From the NCBI RefSeq assembly GCF_039839275.1, contig NZ_JBDOQP010000001.1, positions 372,001-436,000 of the forward strand: a DNA stretch of 64,000 bases, given 5' to 3'. The position numbers were made by a program, and so were the translations under genes. The notes beneath the pieces were generated by a model. That model was given only the letters and a program-made list of their open reading frames with translations. It did no database searches and was not told where the DNA came from. Positions 34,556 to 43,269 of the stretch are shown piece by piece (the first letter of the stretch is position 1; each line of letters starts with the position of its first letter). This stretch comes from Aerobium sp039839275 (GTDB lineage Bacteria; Pseudomonadota; Alphaproteobacteria; Rhizobiales; Rhizobiaceae).

Positions 34556-35626
34556 ATGCTGGACTTGATCGAACCGGCGCGCGCCGCCGAGCACGCGGCG
34601 CTCTCCTATGTGAGCGATACCGATCCTGGATACCGACGCAGGCGTGCCGGAAACGGCTTCTACTATCTCGATTCCAGAGGTGCCCGTCTCGATGACCAGG
34701 CGATCGTCGCCCGGATCAAGGCCCTCGCGATACCGCCCGCCTGGACCGACGTGTGGATTTGCTCCGATCCTGAGGGGCACGTCCAGGCGACCGGTCGAGA
34801 CGAAAGGGGACGCAAGCAATATCGCTACCACGCGGCGTGGACGATCTGTCGCGACGAGGCGAAGTTTTCCAGCCTCACCAGTTTCGCGCGCTCCCTGCCC
34901 AAGCTTCGCGCTCGGGTGGACAGGGATCTGCGTCGGCACGGGTTGCCGCGCGAACGCGTGGTGGCGAGCGTCGTGCGGCTGCTCGATGCCACATTGATCC
35001 GCGTCGGCAACGACAGCTACGCGCAGGAAAACAAGAGCTTCGGCCTGACCACTCTGCGCTCGCGCCATCTCAAGGTGGCAGGATCGAGCTTGCGATTCTC
35101 CTTCATGGGCAAGTCGGGTCAGGAATGGCGGCTGACGCTGAACGACAGGCGAATTACCAACGTCGTTCGCTCCATCGCGGAACTGCCGGGGCAAAGGCTG
35201 TTCCAGTATCTCGATGAAGATGGCGGCCGCCACCACATCCGCTCGCAGGACGTAAACGAGTATATTCGTGAAACCAGCGGGGCGGATTTCACCTCAAAGC
35301 ATTTTCGGACATGGGGTGCGACGGCTGCGGCCGCGCTGGCGCTTGCCGACGAGGAATTGCCGGCAACGAAGCGGGCCACCGCCATCACCCTGAACGGGGT
35401 CATCGATGGGGTCGCCGGCAAGCTGCGGAACACCCGCGCCGTATGCCGAAGCTGCTATATCCACCCCGCCGTCGTAGAGGCATGGCAGGACGGGCGGCTC
35501 GGCGATGAGATTGGTGCGCTTCGCAGGCGTTTGCCGCGCCCTCTCAACGGCCTCGACGCGAGCGAATCCACGGTGTTGCGCTGGCTTTCAAGCCTTGAAG
35601 ACGCGGCTCAGCCGTCGCCCGGATAG
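34556..35626 (+). CDS. Type IB DNA topoisomerase (poxvirus-like)
   Basis: 356 residues from the ATG at 34556. It relaxes supercoils through a 3'-phosphotyrosine link. Landmarks: RRAGNGFYYLDSRG, IPPAWTDVWICSDP, NKSFGLTTLRSRHL, KHFRTWGAT with the catalytic Arg/His, and RSCYIHPAV, with the active-site Tyr in CYIHP. Bacterial homologues of the viral enzyme are scattered. An ATG at 34544 is an alternative start. It converges with the flavodoxin-like gene and their last 19 bases overlap. Confidence 0.88.
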   Translation: MLDLIEPARAAEHAALSYVSDTDPGYRRRRAGNGFYYLDSRGARLDDQAIVARIKALAIPPAWTDVWICSDPEGHVQATGRDERGRKQYRYHAAWTICRDEAKFSSLTSFARSLPKLRARVDRDLRRHGLPRERVVASVVRLLDATLIRVGNDSYAQENKSFGLTTLRSRHLKVAGSSLRFSFMGKSGQEWRLTLNDRRITNVVRSIAELPGQRLFQYLDEDGGRHHIRSQDVNEYIRETSGADFTSKHFRTWGATAAAALALADEELPATKRATAITLNGVIDGVAGKLRNTRAVCRSCYIHPAVVEAWQDGRLGDEIGALRRRLPRPLNGLDASESTVLRWLSSLEDAAQPSPG

Positions 35627-36225
35627 GGTTCGGTCTTCAAGAGTCTCGCCAGATGAGCGGTGTTTCGCCCGAGCATCGCCACCGCCTCCGTCACCTTGTC
35701 GGGCACGGGATCGAGGTCCTTGAAGTCGACCGAACCCATCGCCTCGCCGACCCAGTAGGCAACCGCGTTGGGGGCGATGCTGAAGCCGACATCGTTCAGC
35801 GCCTGGTACAGCTCCGCCGAGACGTGATGCGCGCCGTCCTCGTTCCCGACCACGGCCACCGCCGCGACCCGGCCATACGAGACCATGCGTCCCTGGTCGT
35901 CCGTTTCCGAAAGAAAGGCGTCCATGCGTTCGAGTGCCCGCTTGCATACGCTCGATGGCTGCCCCATCCAGATCGGCGTCCCTATGATCAGGATGTCGGC
36001 GGCAAGAATGCGCTTGCGCAGTGCCGGCCATGCGTCTCCCGGGCCTTCGTCACAGGTGACGCCCTGCTTGATATCGTGATCGGCAAGTCTCACGATCTCG
36101 CCGTCGATGCCGTGGGTCTTAAGGTCGTCAAGTACCAGCTGCAGCATCCGGTCTGTCGAAGATGGCTCGCCGGCCGAACTGGCCTTGAGGGTCCCGTTGA
36201 GGGCAATCGCGGTGATCTTGGTCAT
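35608..36225 (-). CDS. Flavodoxin-fold NAD(P)H reductase-like protein
   Basis: 205 residues; the FMN phosphate region is at GTLKASSAGEPSSTDRM, and IIGTPIWMGQPSSVCKRALE matches the flavodoxin_2/NADPH-dependent FMN reductase folds. It probably reduces quinones or flavin substrates; the substrate is unknown. The longer frame to 36738 is shadow of the NTF2-like gene. Its 5' end is divergent from that gene. Confidence 0.82.
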   Translation of the reverse strand: MTKITAIALNGTLKASSAGEPSSTDRMLQLVLDDLKTHGIDGEIVRLADHDIKQGVTCDEGPGDAWPALRKRILAADILIIGTPIWMGQPSSVCKRALERMDAFLSETDDQGRMVSYGRVAAVAVVGNEDGAHHVSAELYQALNDVGFSIAPNAVAYWVGEAMGSVDFKDLDPVPDKVTEAVAMLGRNTAHLARLLKTEPYPGDG

Positions 36226-36348
36226 GATGGCATCCAATGGCAGTGTCGTGGCCGCAACGCAGTGTTGCGGCGGCGCACCCTTCCAAACCGGCCGAGTCCC
36301 GATAGGTTCCTTCCAGGACGTTCGCGAGCGTCGAGGGGAGAGAGACAC

Positions 36349-36888
36349 TTGGAGCACACCCAACTTGAGCAACTTCTTGATCGTGAAGCGATCCGCGATT
36401 GCATCTACCGCTATTGCCGGGGGATTGACCGAGCAGATGAAGAAGCGCTCCGAAGCGCTTACTGGCCGGATGCGCATGACAGCCATGGCGCCTACAATGG
36501 CCCGGCCGAAGGCTTCATCGCGCGTGTCCTGGAGGTCTTCAAGAAAGAACCGCGCAACGTCCACCAGGTATCGAACATCCTGATCGAATTCCTGGAGCCG
36601 GGCGTGGCTGCCGTCGAAAGCTATTTCCTCGCACTTCAGCGTGGACCCGACCGCGAGGGCGTCACGCGCCAGGTGCTTCTGTCCGGCCGCTATTGCGATC
36701 GCTTCGAAAAGCGAGACGGCGAATGGCGGGTCGCGCATCGGACAGTCGTTTATGACTGGGTCGACGAGCAGACACCGCCGACGTCGAGCGAGACGGAGCG
36801 TTTCAAGGTGCGTCAGCCCATTGGCACTGCTTATCCGAACGACCCGATCTACGCATTGCTGAATGGACCTCCGACGCTAAAGCCCTGA
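36349..36888 (+). CDS. NTF2/SnoaL-fold family protein
   Basis: 179 residues starting at TTG 36349, preceded by GAGGGGAG eight bases ahead; no ATG fits. The N-terminal LEQLLDREAIRDCIYRYCRGIDR and the middle YWPDAHDSHGAYNG are SnoaL_4-like landmarks, and the C-terminal strand EWRVAHRTVVYDW completes the cone fold. Such proteins include isomerases, dehydratases, lactone and epoxide hydrolases, and ring-hydroxylating dioxygenase beta-like parts. It is tail-to-tail with the monooxygenase operon, so a role in the same pathway is plausible. Confidence 0.84.
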   Translation: MEHTQLEQLLDREAIRDCIYRYCRGIDRADEEALRSAYWPDAHDSHGAYNGPAEGFIARVLEVFKKEPRNVHQVSNILIEFLEPGVAAVESYFLALQRGPDREGVTRQVLLSGRYCDRFEKRDGEWRVAHRTVVYDWVDEQTPPTSSETERFKVRQPIGTAYPNDPIYALLNGPPTLKP

Positions 36889-36938
36889 GAGCGCCACGGG
36901 CATCTGCCTGGGGCGCCACCGGCATCCGCCGCTTTGGG

Positions 36939-37235
36939 TCAGGGGCTGCGCTCGACATGGGCGCGGATTGCGTTGCTGTCGGCATCGATCCAGCCCTTGC
37001 CCGCCGCGTAGTCGATCATCTTGCGGTAGTCCGCGAGCCATTCGGCGGTAGGCGGCGCACCGGGAAGTGCCGGCACCGCGTCGACGGCGACCAGCACGTT
37101 GTCGTCGTCGACGTAGAACACGTTCTCGATTTCGGGTCTCTTCCGTGTGGTCTCCCGCAATCGCAGCTTGAAGCCTTTGAAGTCGTCCGGCTCGACGAGG
37201 CGGAGTCCGTCAGCGGGTGAGTAGTCGACAATCAT
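36939..37235 (-). CDS. Conserved-looking hypothetical protein, 98 aa
   Basis: I do not recognise the family. The product is acidic and soluble (NVFYVDDDNVLVAVDAVPA), with no signal or membrane segment and no cysteine. GGAGG lies six bases ahead of its ATG, and codon use resembles its neighbours. It is the last gene of the seven-gene catabolic operon, 36 bp after the SMP-30 gene, so it may be an accessory protein of that pathway. Confidence 0.72.
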   Translation of the reverse strand: MIVDYSPADGLRLVEPDDFKGFKLRLRETTRKRPEIENVFYVDDDNVLVAVDAVPALPGAPPTAEWLADYRKMIDYAAGKGWIDADSNAIRAHVERSP

Positions 37236-37271
37236 TGATAGCCTCCGTTGGTGGTTTTTGCCGGCCCGCTG

Positions 37272-38156
37272 CTACGTCGCTTCAAGCGGAAAGCGGCGCT
37301 CCGGCAGGCCGCGCACGCCAAGCCCTTCGATCGCGAACAGGCAGCCGCCTCGTTCGTCCTTCGAGATCGCCCGGCCGGAGCCGGAATCCTTAATCGAGGT
37401 GACGAATAGGGTGCCAAGATCGTCTGCTCCGAAGGCCACGCTGGAAGGCAGATCGGTCGGCGCGTCGATGAGCCGGTCGAGCGTGCCGTCGGGTGCAAAA
37501 CGGCCGATCTTCGCCGCGAAGATCAGTGCCACCCACAGGTATCCCGCCGCATCGACCGTCGCGCCGTCCGGTCCGGTGTTCCACGCCCTTGTATCGACGA
37601 GCGTTCGACACGCTCCGGGGGCGCCGTCGTCCGCGGGATAGTCGTAGGCCCTGATTGCTCGCTCCACGCTGTCGGCGAAATACAGCGTACGACCATCCGG
37701 GCTGAAACAAAGCGAATTGGAGATGCGTATGCCGGCCACGAGCGCGTCGTGTCTTCCCGCCGCATCGATCCGCCAGAGCGTTCCGAGCGGATCGGCATGT
37801 ACGCCCATGCTTCCGCACAGAAAGCGGCCTTCGCGGTCGGTCTTGCCGTCATTGAAGCGTATGCGTTGATCGGCCGGCTCCGGCGTGAATAGCGGTTCCA
37901 GCCGCTCGTCGGAGAAATGGAAGCGATAGAGTCCGTCTTGAAGGCCGACCACCAGCGTGTCCGCGTCGCCAAGCGCAACCGAGCCGATCATCGACGGCAT
38001 CGCCCATTGCCGGAACGTGCCCTCCCGGGGGTCGTGGCAACGCAACAGGCGCGACACGCCGTCGACCCAGTAGATGACGCCGTTGTCGGGGTCCCAGACC
38101 GGGCTCTCGCCGAGCAGATCCGCCCGCTCAGATACGCAGCGTATGGTGACGGGCAT
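37272..38156 (-). CDS. SMP-30/gluconolactonase/LRE-like protein
   Basis: 294 residues, six-bladed propeller. Metal ligands: GESPVWD (Glu), NDGKTDREGRF (Asn/Asp) and ISNSLCFSPDGRTLYFADS (Asn, Asp). SMP-30 members hydrolyse lactones (gluconolactonase, luciferin-regenerating). In this operon, following an LLM flavin monooxygenase, it could open a lactone made by Baeyer-Villiger oxidation. Gap to upstream gene 4 bp. Confidence 0.88.
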   Translation of the reverse strand: MPVTIRCVSERADLLGESPVWDPDNGVIYWVDGVSRLLRCHDPREGTFRQWAMPSMIGSVALGDADTLVVGLQDGLYRFHFSDERLEPLFTPEPADQRIRFNDGKTDREGRFLCGSMGVHADPLGTLWRIDAAGRHDALVAGIRISNSLCFSPDGRTLYFADSVERAIRAYDYPADDGAPGACRTLVDTRAWNTGPDGATVDAAGYLWVALIFAAKIGRFAPDGTLDRLIDAPTDLPSSVAFGADDLGTLFVTSIKDSGSGRAISKDERGGCLFAIEGLGVRGLPERRFPLEAT

Positions 38157-38160
38157 GGTG

Positions 38161-40278
38161 TCAGGCCTTCATCCTCTTCACGAGCGCATCCGCGATGACC
38201 ACGCCTTGACCTTCAGGACGCACAAAAGCGGGATTGATGTCGAGTTCGACCACGCCCTTTTCCGGGTTGGCAACCAGGTTGCCGACACGTACCAGCAAGT
38301 CCACCAAGGCGTCGATATCCGCGCGCTGCTGACCGCGCGCGCCCTTCAGGAGTGTCGAGACCTTTGTTTCCTCGATCATGGCCATGGCGTCCGCGCGCGT
38401 CAGCGGTGCGAGCCGGAAGGCAACGTCGCCAAACGCTTCGGCATAGATCCCGCCGGCACCGAACATGACGGCGGGACCGAGCGCGGGATCGCGCATCGCG
38501 CCGATGATGGTTTCCACTCCGCCCTTGATCATTGGCGCTACAAGCGCACCCGCGATCTTGATTCTTCGACCGATCCGCGCGGGAATATTCTGCATGTCCT
38601 CAAAGGCCGCGCGGACGGCGGCGGCATCGACGAGATTGACACGCACGCCGCCGACATCCGATTTGTGCGGCAGGTCGGCGGAGACGATCTTGAGCACCAC
38701 CGGATAGCCGATCTTCCCGGCAGCCGCCACCGCTTCATCGGCGCTCGCCACCAGCGCCTCGTCCGGGATGGCAATTCCGGCGTCGCGCAGCAGGTCCTTG
38801 GATGCTGCCTCGTCCATGGTGACGGGTTCGCCAATCTGCGCCAACGGTGCAGCCGTGCCGGTCGCCATATCGCCGGTGTCCAACCTTTTCGCGGCTTCCG
38901 CGAAGCGCCAGAGCGCGCCAACACCGCGCATGCAGCGTCCCGGTGTCGGATAGACCGGAATGCCTTCCTCTTGAAGCAAGTCGACCGCGGCGCGTGCTGC
39001 ATCGTCGATCGGTGTCCAGGAAACGGCGATGGGCTTCGCCGTACGCTGGAGAAGGTCGATCATCGCCGTTGCCGCACGGCCAGCCGCCGGTCCGCCGATG
39101 GCCGCGAAGCCGATGGCGATCATGTCGAACTCGCCGCTTTCGCCGGCCTTGCGGAGAGCATTGGCAAAGGCCTCGCCACCGGTGATCGCCTCGGCGGTGA
39201 CGTCTAGCGGGTTGGCAATGCTGGCAAAGGCCGGCAGCGTTTCACGAAGCTCGGCGGCAAGTGGTTCCGAGAGACCCGAGGCTTCGAGTCCGTAGCGCGA
39301 GGCCCTGTCGGCCATGACGATGCCCGCGCCTCCGGAAACGGTGATCATCAACGTGCGTGGACCGGCTGGCAGGGCGGGTGTCGAGAACGCCTTCAGGCTG
39401 TCGGCCATGTCGGCGATGTCGTCCGCCTCGATGATGCCGAACTGCCGAAACGCGCTGAAATAGAGCGCGGCGTCGCCGGCGAGATTGGCGGTATGAGACG
39501 CCGCCGCCTTCGCGCCACTCTCGGTGTTGCCGACCTTCCACATCACGATCGGCTTGCGCAAGCGCAGGGCTTTTTCGGCAACGCCACGCAACCGCGTCCC
39601 GTCACGCAGTCCCTCTACATAGGCGCCGATGGAACTGGTGCCGGGATCATCGAGATAGGCGTCGATCAGGTCCAGGGTCGTCGTCGTCGCTTCGTTGCCG
39701 GTGGAAACGTAGCGCCGCAGCCCGACACCCTCGGCATTGACGCCCATCACGATCGAATTGCCGAACGCGCCCGATTGAGACGTCAGGCTGGTTCCGCCGA
39801 CATAATAGTCGAGGCCGTACGGCACGCCGAAGCCGACGCGCACGTCGCCGGCAATGTTCATCAGGCCCTGGCAATTCGGCCCGATCACACGAATGCCGGT
39901 CTTCGTTGCTTCCTCGAGGTCGCGTTGCAGTGCTTGTCCGTCAGCACCTGTCTCGGCGAAGCCTGACGAAAAGACAATGGCGAACGCAACGCCCATCTCG
40001 CCCGCCTGGCGGATGACGGCTGTTACCATCGGGGCGGCAACCGCCACGACGACAAGGTCTGGAACGCCTGGCAATGCGGCAAGGTCCGGATAGGCTTTCA
40101 GCCCCGCGATTTCGGCATGGCGCGGGTTCACCGGATAGATTGCGCCGGCATAGCCCTTCTTCTGCAAATAGCTGATCGGCTGGCCGCCAATCGCCAACGG
40201 GTTGGAACTTGCGCCGACCACTGCAATCGCACGTGGCGAGAACAGAGCATCGAACGCGCTCGCGGTGTTCTCAAGCAT
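38161..40278 (-). CDS. ADP-forming acyl-CoA synthetase (acetate--CoA ligase family)
   Basis: 705 residues: N-terminal CoA-binding Rossmann domain (AVVGASSNPLAIGGQP), succinyl-CoA ligase-like middle with the phospho-histidine region AASHTANLAGD, and C-terminal ATP-grasp (YPVVLKIVSADLPHKSDVGGV). It activates a carboxylate to its CoA thioester with ATP. The ATG at 40278 overlaps the upstream acyl-CoA dehydrogenase stop by 8 bp; the longer frame is shadow. Paralogous to the gene at 48086. Confidence 0.9.
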   Translation of the reverse strand: MLENTASAFDALFSPRAIAVVGASSNPLAIGGQPISYLQKKGYAGAIYPVNPRHAEIAGLKAYPDLAALPGVPDLVVVAVAAPMVTAVIRQAGEMGVAFAIVFSSGFAETGADGQALQRDLEEATKTGIRVIGPNCQGLMNIAGDVRVGFGVPYGLDYYVGGTSLTSQSGAFGNSIVMGVNAEGVGLRRYVSTGNEATTTTLDLIDAYLDDPGTSSIGAYVEGLRDGTRLRGVAEKALRLRKPIVMWKVGNTESGAKAAASHTANLAGDAALYFSAFRQFGIIEADDIADMADSLKAFSTPALPAGPRTLMITVSGGAGIVMADRASRYGLEASGLSEPLAAELRETLPAFASIANPLDVTAEAITGGEAFANALRKAGESGEFDMIAIGFAAIGGPAAGRAATAMIDLLQRTAKPIAVSWTPIDDAARAAVDLLQEEGIPVYPTPGRCMRGVGALWRFAEAAKRLDTGDMATGTAAPLAQIGEPVTMDEAASKDLLRDAGIAIPDEALVASADEAVAAAGKIGYPVVLKIVSADLPHKSDVGGVRVNLVDAAAVRAAFEDMQNIPARIGRRIKIAGALVAPMIKGGVETIIGAMRDPALGPAVMFGAGGIYAEAFGDVAFRLAPLTRADAMAMIEETKVSTLLKGARGQQRADIDALVDLLVRVGNLVANPEKGVVELDINPAFVRPEGQGVVIADALVKRMKA

Positions 40279-41428
40279 CGGTGCCTCGCAGTGTGAGCTT
40301 TGCAATCGTGAGCTGGTGAATCTGGCTGGTGCCCTCGTAGAGCCGGAACAGCCGGACATCTCGATAGAAGCGCTCGATCGCGCTGTAATCGCCGACATAG
40401 CCCGAGCCGCCGAACATCTGCACCGCCCGGTCGGCGACGCGGCCGCACATCTCGGATGCGAAATATTTGCACATCGAGGCCTCCAGCGTCGTGTCGATCC
40501 CGTCGTCGCGCTTGCGCGCCGTGTCGAGCACGAGCGCGCGGGCAGCGTGAATTTCGGTCTGACAGTCGGCGATCATGGCCTGGACGAGCTGGAAATCGCT
40601 CAGGCTTTTGCCGAACTGCCTGCGCGACTTGGTGTGCCTGACCGCCTCGTCAAGCATGCGGATGGCCGGGCCGATGCAAAGTGCCGCAAGATGCAGGCGC
40701 TGCTTGTTGAGCACCTTCATCGTGGTGCGGAAGCCCATGCCTTCCACCCCACCGATGAGATTGTTTGCCGGCACCCGGCAATCATCGAAATGCACTTCGC
40801 CCACCGGAGAACCTGCCTGTCCCATCTTGCGATAGGCCGGACCTGTCTCAAGGCCGGGTGTGCCGCGCTCGACCAGGAAGGCGCTGATACCGCGCGCGCT
40901 GGGATCGGACGGATCGGTACGCGCCATCACCGTGAACAGGTCGGCGATCGGCGCATTGGTGATGAACGCCTTCGAGCCGCTGAGAACGTAGTCGTCGCCA
41001 TCCCTGCGCGCGCTGGTGGTGAGCGACACAGCATCCGAGCCGGCGTCACGCTCGGTCAGTGCGAAGCAGCCGGTCATCGCGCCGCTTGCCAGTTCCGGCA
41101 GGTAGCGGTTCTTCTGGTCTTCCGTTCCGTCTGCGACCAGCGCCTCGGAGCCGATGCCCGTATTGGTGCCGACGCGTGCCCGGAAGGCGACCGAGCATTG
41201 CGACAGTTCGAGTGCGCCGAGAACAAGCTCTTCCGCAGTCAGGCCGCGGCCGCCATAGGCTTCGGGGATGCTCCAGCCGAAGAAGCCGCGTGCGCGCATG
41301 TCGGCAACGAGGTCGTCCGGCACGTCGTCCAGTTCTGCGACGCGCTCCTCGTTGGGAATAGCCACCTCGCGTACCCAGTCTCGTACGCCACTCAGCAGTC
41401 GCTCCAGTTCCTCCCGGTCGCGGATCAT
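40271..41428 (-). CDS. Acyl-CoA dehydrogenase
   Basis: 385 residues, the usual length. CFALTERDAGSDAVSL is the first FAD/substrate signature, and the C-terminal RLYEGTSQIHQL contains the catalytic-glutamate region. It forms the alpha,beta double bond of an acyl-CoA. Fourth gene of the monooxygenase operon. The substrate is not known. Confidence 0.92.
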   Translation of the reverse strand: MIRDREELERLLSGVRDWVREVAIPNEERVAELDDVPDDLVADMRARGFFGWSIPEAYGGRGLTAEELVLGALELSQCSVAFRARVGTNTGIGSEALVADGTEDQKNRYLPELASGAMTGCFALTERDAGSDAVSLTTSARRDGDDYVLSGSKAFITNAPIADLFTVMARTDPSDPSARGISAFLVERGTPGLETGPAYRKMGQAGSPVGEVHFDDCRVPANNLIGGVEGMGFRTTMKVLNKQRLHLAALCIGPAIRMLDEAVRHTKSRRQFGKSLSDFQLVQAMIADCQTEIHAARALVLDTARKRDDGIDTTLEASMCKYFASEMCGRVADRAVQMFGGSGYVGDYSAIERFYRDVRLFRLYEGTSQIHQLTIAKLTLRGTDA

Positions 41429-41440
41429 GCGTTTTCCGTT

Positions 41441-42655
41441 CTATCGTTGCGGTTTGCGAATTGTTCGTGGCGCGGCGGCAATCGCTGCTTCTGACGAGAT
41501 GGCGTGCTCCGAAAGGATTTCGTCGCGGTGTTCGGCAAAGGACGGCGGCCGTCTGCGGTAGGTTGCGGGCGTGGATGAAAGCTTCACCGGGCTTGCCGTG
41601 CCGCGCGCGCCATCGGTCTCGACGATCATTGCGCGAGCATGTGTGTGAGGATCGTCGATCACCGCATCGATCGAGCGCACCGGCGCGCAGGGCACACCAG
41701 CATTGATGAGCCGTTCGCCGATCACCTCAGCCTTGTGATGGAGAAGGGAGGCTTCAAGGATGACGCGTAGCGCGTCGCGATTGACGTTGCGGGTCGCCGT
41801 GCTACCGAAACGCTCGTCTTGCGCCAGGTCTGGCAGTTCGAGGACTTCGCAAAGGATGGAGAACTGACGGTTGTTGCCTACCGCGAGAAACAGATCGGCG
41901 GTGGCGGTGGGATAGCTATCATAGGGCGTGATGTTGGGATGCGCGTTGCCGCTGCGGCCGGGCACGACACCGCTGAGAAGGTAGTTCGGAATGTGCGGGT
42001 GAAGAAGCGAGATGCCGTTATCGTAGAGTGCGGATTCGACCCGTTGGCCGCGCCCAGTGGCGGCTCGTGCCTGCAGGGCGAGAAGCACCCCAAGCGCGGC
42101 GTTCAATCCGGTGACCATGTCGACGACCGGAAGGCCGACGCGCAGCGGCTTCCCACCGCGTTCGCCATTGACGCTCATCAGGCCACACAGTGCCTGGAGG
42201 GCGGCATCATAGCCCGGGCGCCCTCCATAGGGGCCGTCTTCTCCGAAGCCGGTCACGCGGCAATGGATGAGGCGGGGGAATCGCTGGGCGAAGTGGTCGG
42301 CACCCATGCCCCATCGTTCTAGCGTGCCCGCCTTGAAATTCTCGATCAGGACGTCGGCGTCACCAAGAAGATGAAGCAGCAGTTCGCGCCCCGCCGGCGC
42401 GCCGAGGTCGATGGCGATGCCGCGCTTGTTGCGGTTGAGACCGAGGAAATAGCTAGCGGCATCGCCTTGGAAGGGCGGTCCCCAGCCGCGTGTTTCGTCG
42501 CCCTCCGGAGGTTCGACCTTGACCACGTCGGCGCCATGATCGGCAAGGATCTGGCCGCAGTAGGGCCCACCGAGCACGCGGCTCACGTCGATGACGCGAA
42601 TGCCATGCAATGCACCGTGTGACTGCGCGTCATCCGCGCCAGGCTGGAAATCCAT
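41441..42655 (-). CDS. CaiB/BaiF family CoA-transferase
   Basis: 404 residues (class III CoA-transferase). The catalytic Asp follows the family pattern ALQALCGLMSVNG / GYDAALQALCG, and ADVVKVEPPEGDETRGWGPP near the N-terminus is standard. It transfers CoA between carboxylates. I use the ATG at 42655, with GGGAGGA ahead; the TTG further up is part of the ribosome site. Works either with or instead of the CoA ligase in the same operon. Confidence 0.9.
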   Translation of the reverse strand: MDFQPGADDAQSHGALHGIRVIDVSRVLGGPYCGQILADHGADVVKVEPPEGDETRGWGPPFQGDAASYFLGLNRNKRGIAIDLGAPAGRELLLHLLGDADVLIENFKAGTLERWGMGADHFAQRFPRLIHCRVTGFGEDGPYGGRPGYDAALQALCGLMSVNGERGGKPLRVGLPVVDMVTGLNAALGVLLALQARAATGRGQRVESALYDNGISLLHPHIPNYLLSGVVPGRSGNAHPNITPYDSYPTATADLFLAVGNNRQFSILCEVLELPDLAQDERFGSTATRNVNRDALRVILEASLLHHKAEVIGERLINAGVPCAPVRSIDAVIDDPHTHARAMIVETDGARGTASPVKLSSTPATYRRRPPSFAEHRDEILSEHAISSEAAIAAAPRTIRKPQR

Positions 42656-42675
42656 CGCGCGTCCTCCCAATGCGC

Positions 42676-43257
42676 TCAGGCGGCTTCAAGCGTCTGCAGC
42701 ATGCCTTGATAGTTGATGAGCGGGCGACCGGATCGGGTATGCGAATGCACGATGCGGCCGACGATCAACCGGTGTGTGCCGACCAGATGCGATTGCATGA
42801 TCTCGCATTCCATGGCGCACAGCGCGTCTTCGAGAAGCGGCAGGCCGAGGGGGCCATCGTCGATCCACGAACCGGTGGCGAAGCGCTCAAGGCCACGCAA
42901 TCCGCCTTGGCCGGCAAATCGCATAGCAAGCTCCTTTTGCTCGATGCCGAGCAGATTGACCGTGAAAGCGCCTGTCTCAAGGATTGTGCCATGGGCCTCG
43001 GCCGACGTGTTGACGCCGATCAGCAGGCAGGGTGGTTCAGCCGACACCGAGGTGACCGCTGAAACGGTCATACCCCGACGATTGCGGCCGTGGCCCGAGG
43101 TCACGATCGCCACGCCCCCTGCCAGTGTTCGCATAGCCTGCTTGAATTCGTCGCTGTCGACTGCCGGTGGCGACATGGAAGGGGCATGGCTGGAAAGCAG
43201 GCCGTCGGAAACCGGTGTGCGTTCCCCCTGCCAGTTGCTTGCGAACGTCATATCCAT
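42676..43257 (-). CDS. Flavin reductase family protein
   Basis: 193 residues, split-barrel flavin reductase (HpaC/RutF-type): TLAGGVAIVTSGHGRNRRGM TVSAV region near residue 45-70 and VNTSAEAHGTILETGAFTVN. It supplies reduced FMN or FAD to a partner monooxygenase. GAAAGGAG sits six bases before the ATG at 43257. Adjacent upstream LLM gene is its likely partner (12-bp gap). Confidence 0.88.
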   Translation of the reverse strand: MDMTFASNWQGERTPVSDGLLSSHAPSMSPPAVDSDEFKQAMRTLAGGVAIVTSGHGRNRRGMTVSAVTSVSAEPPCLLIGVNTSAEAHGTILETGAFTVNLLGIEQKELAMRFAGQGGLRGLERFATGSWIDDGPLGLPLLEDALCAMECEIMQSHLVGTHRLIVGRIVHSHTRSGRPLINYQGMLQTLEAA

Positions 43258-43269
43258 GGCCAACTCCTT

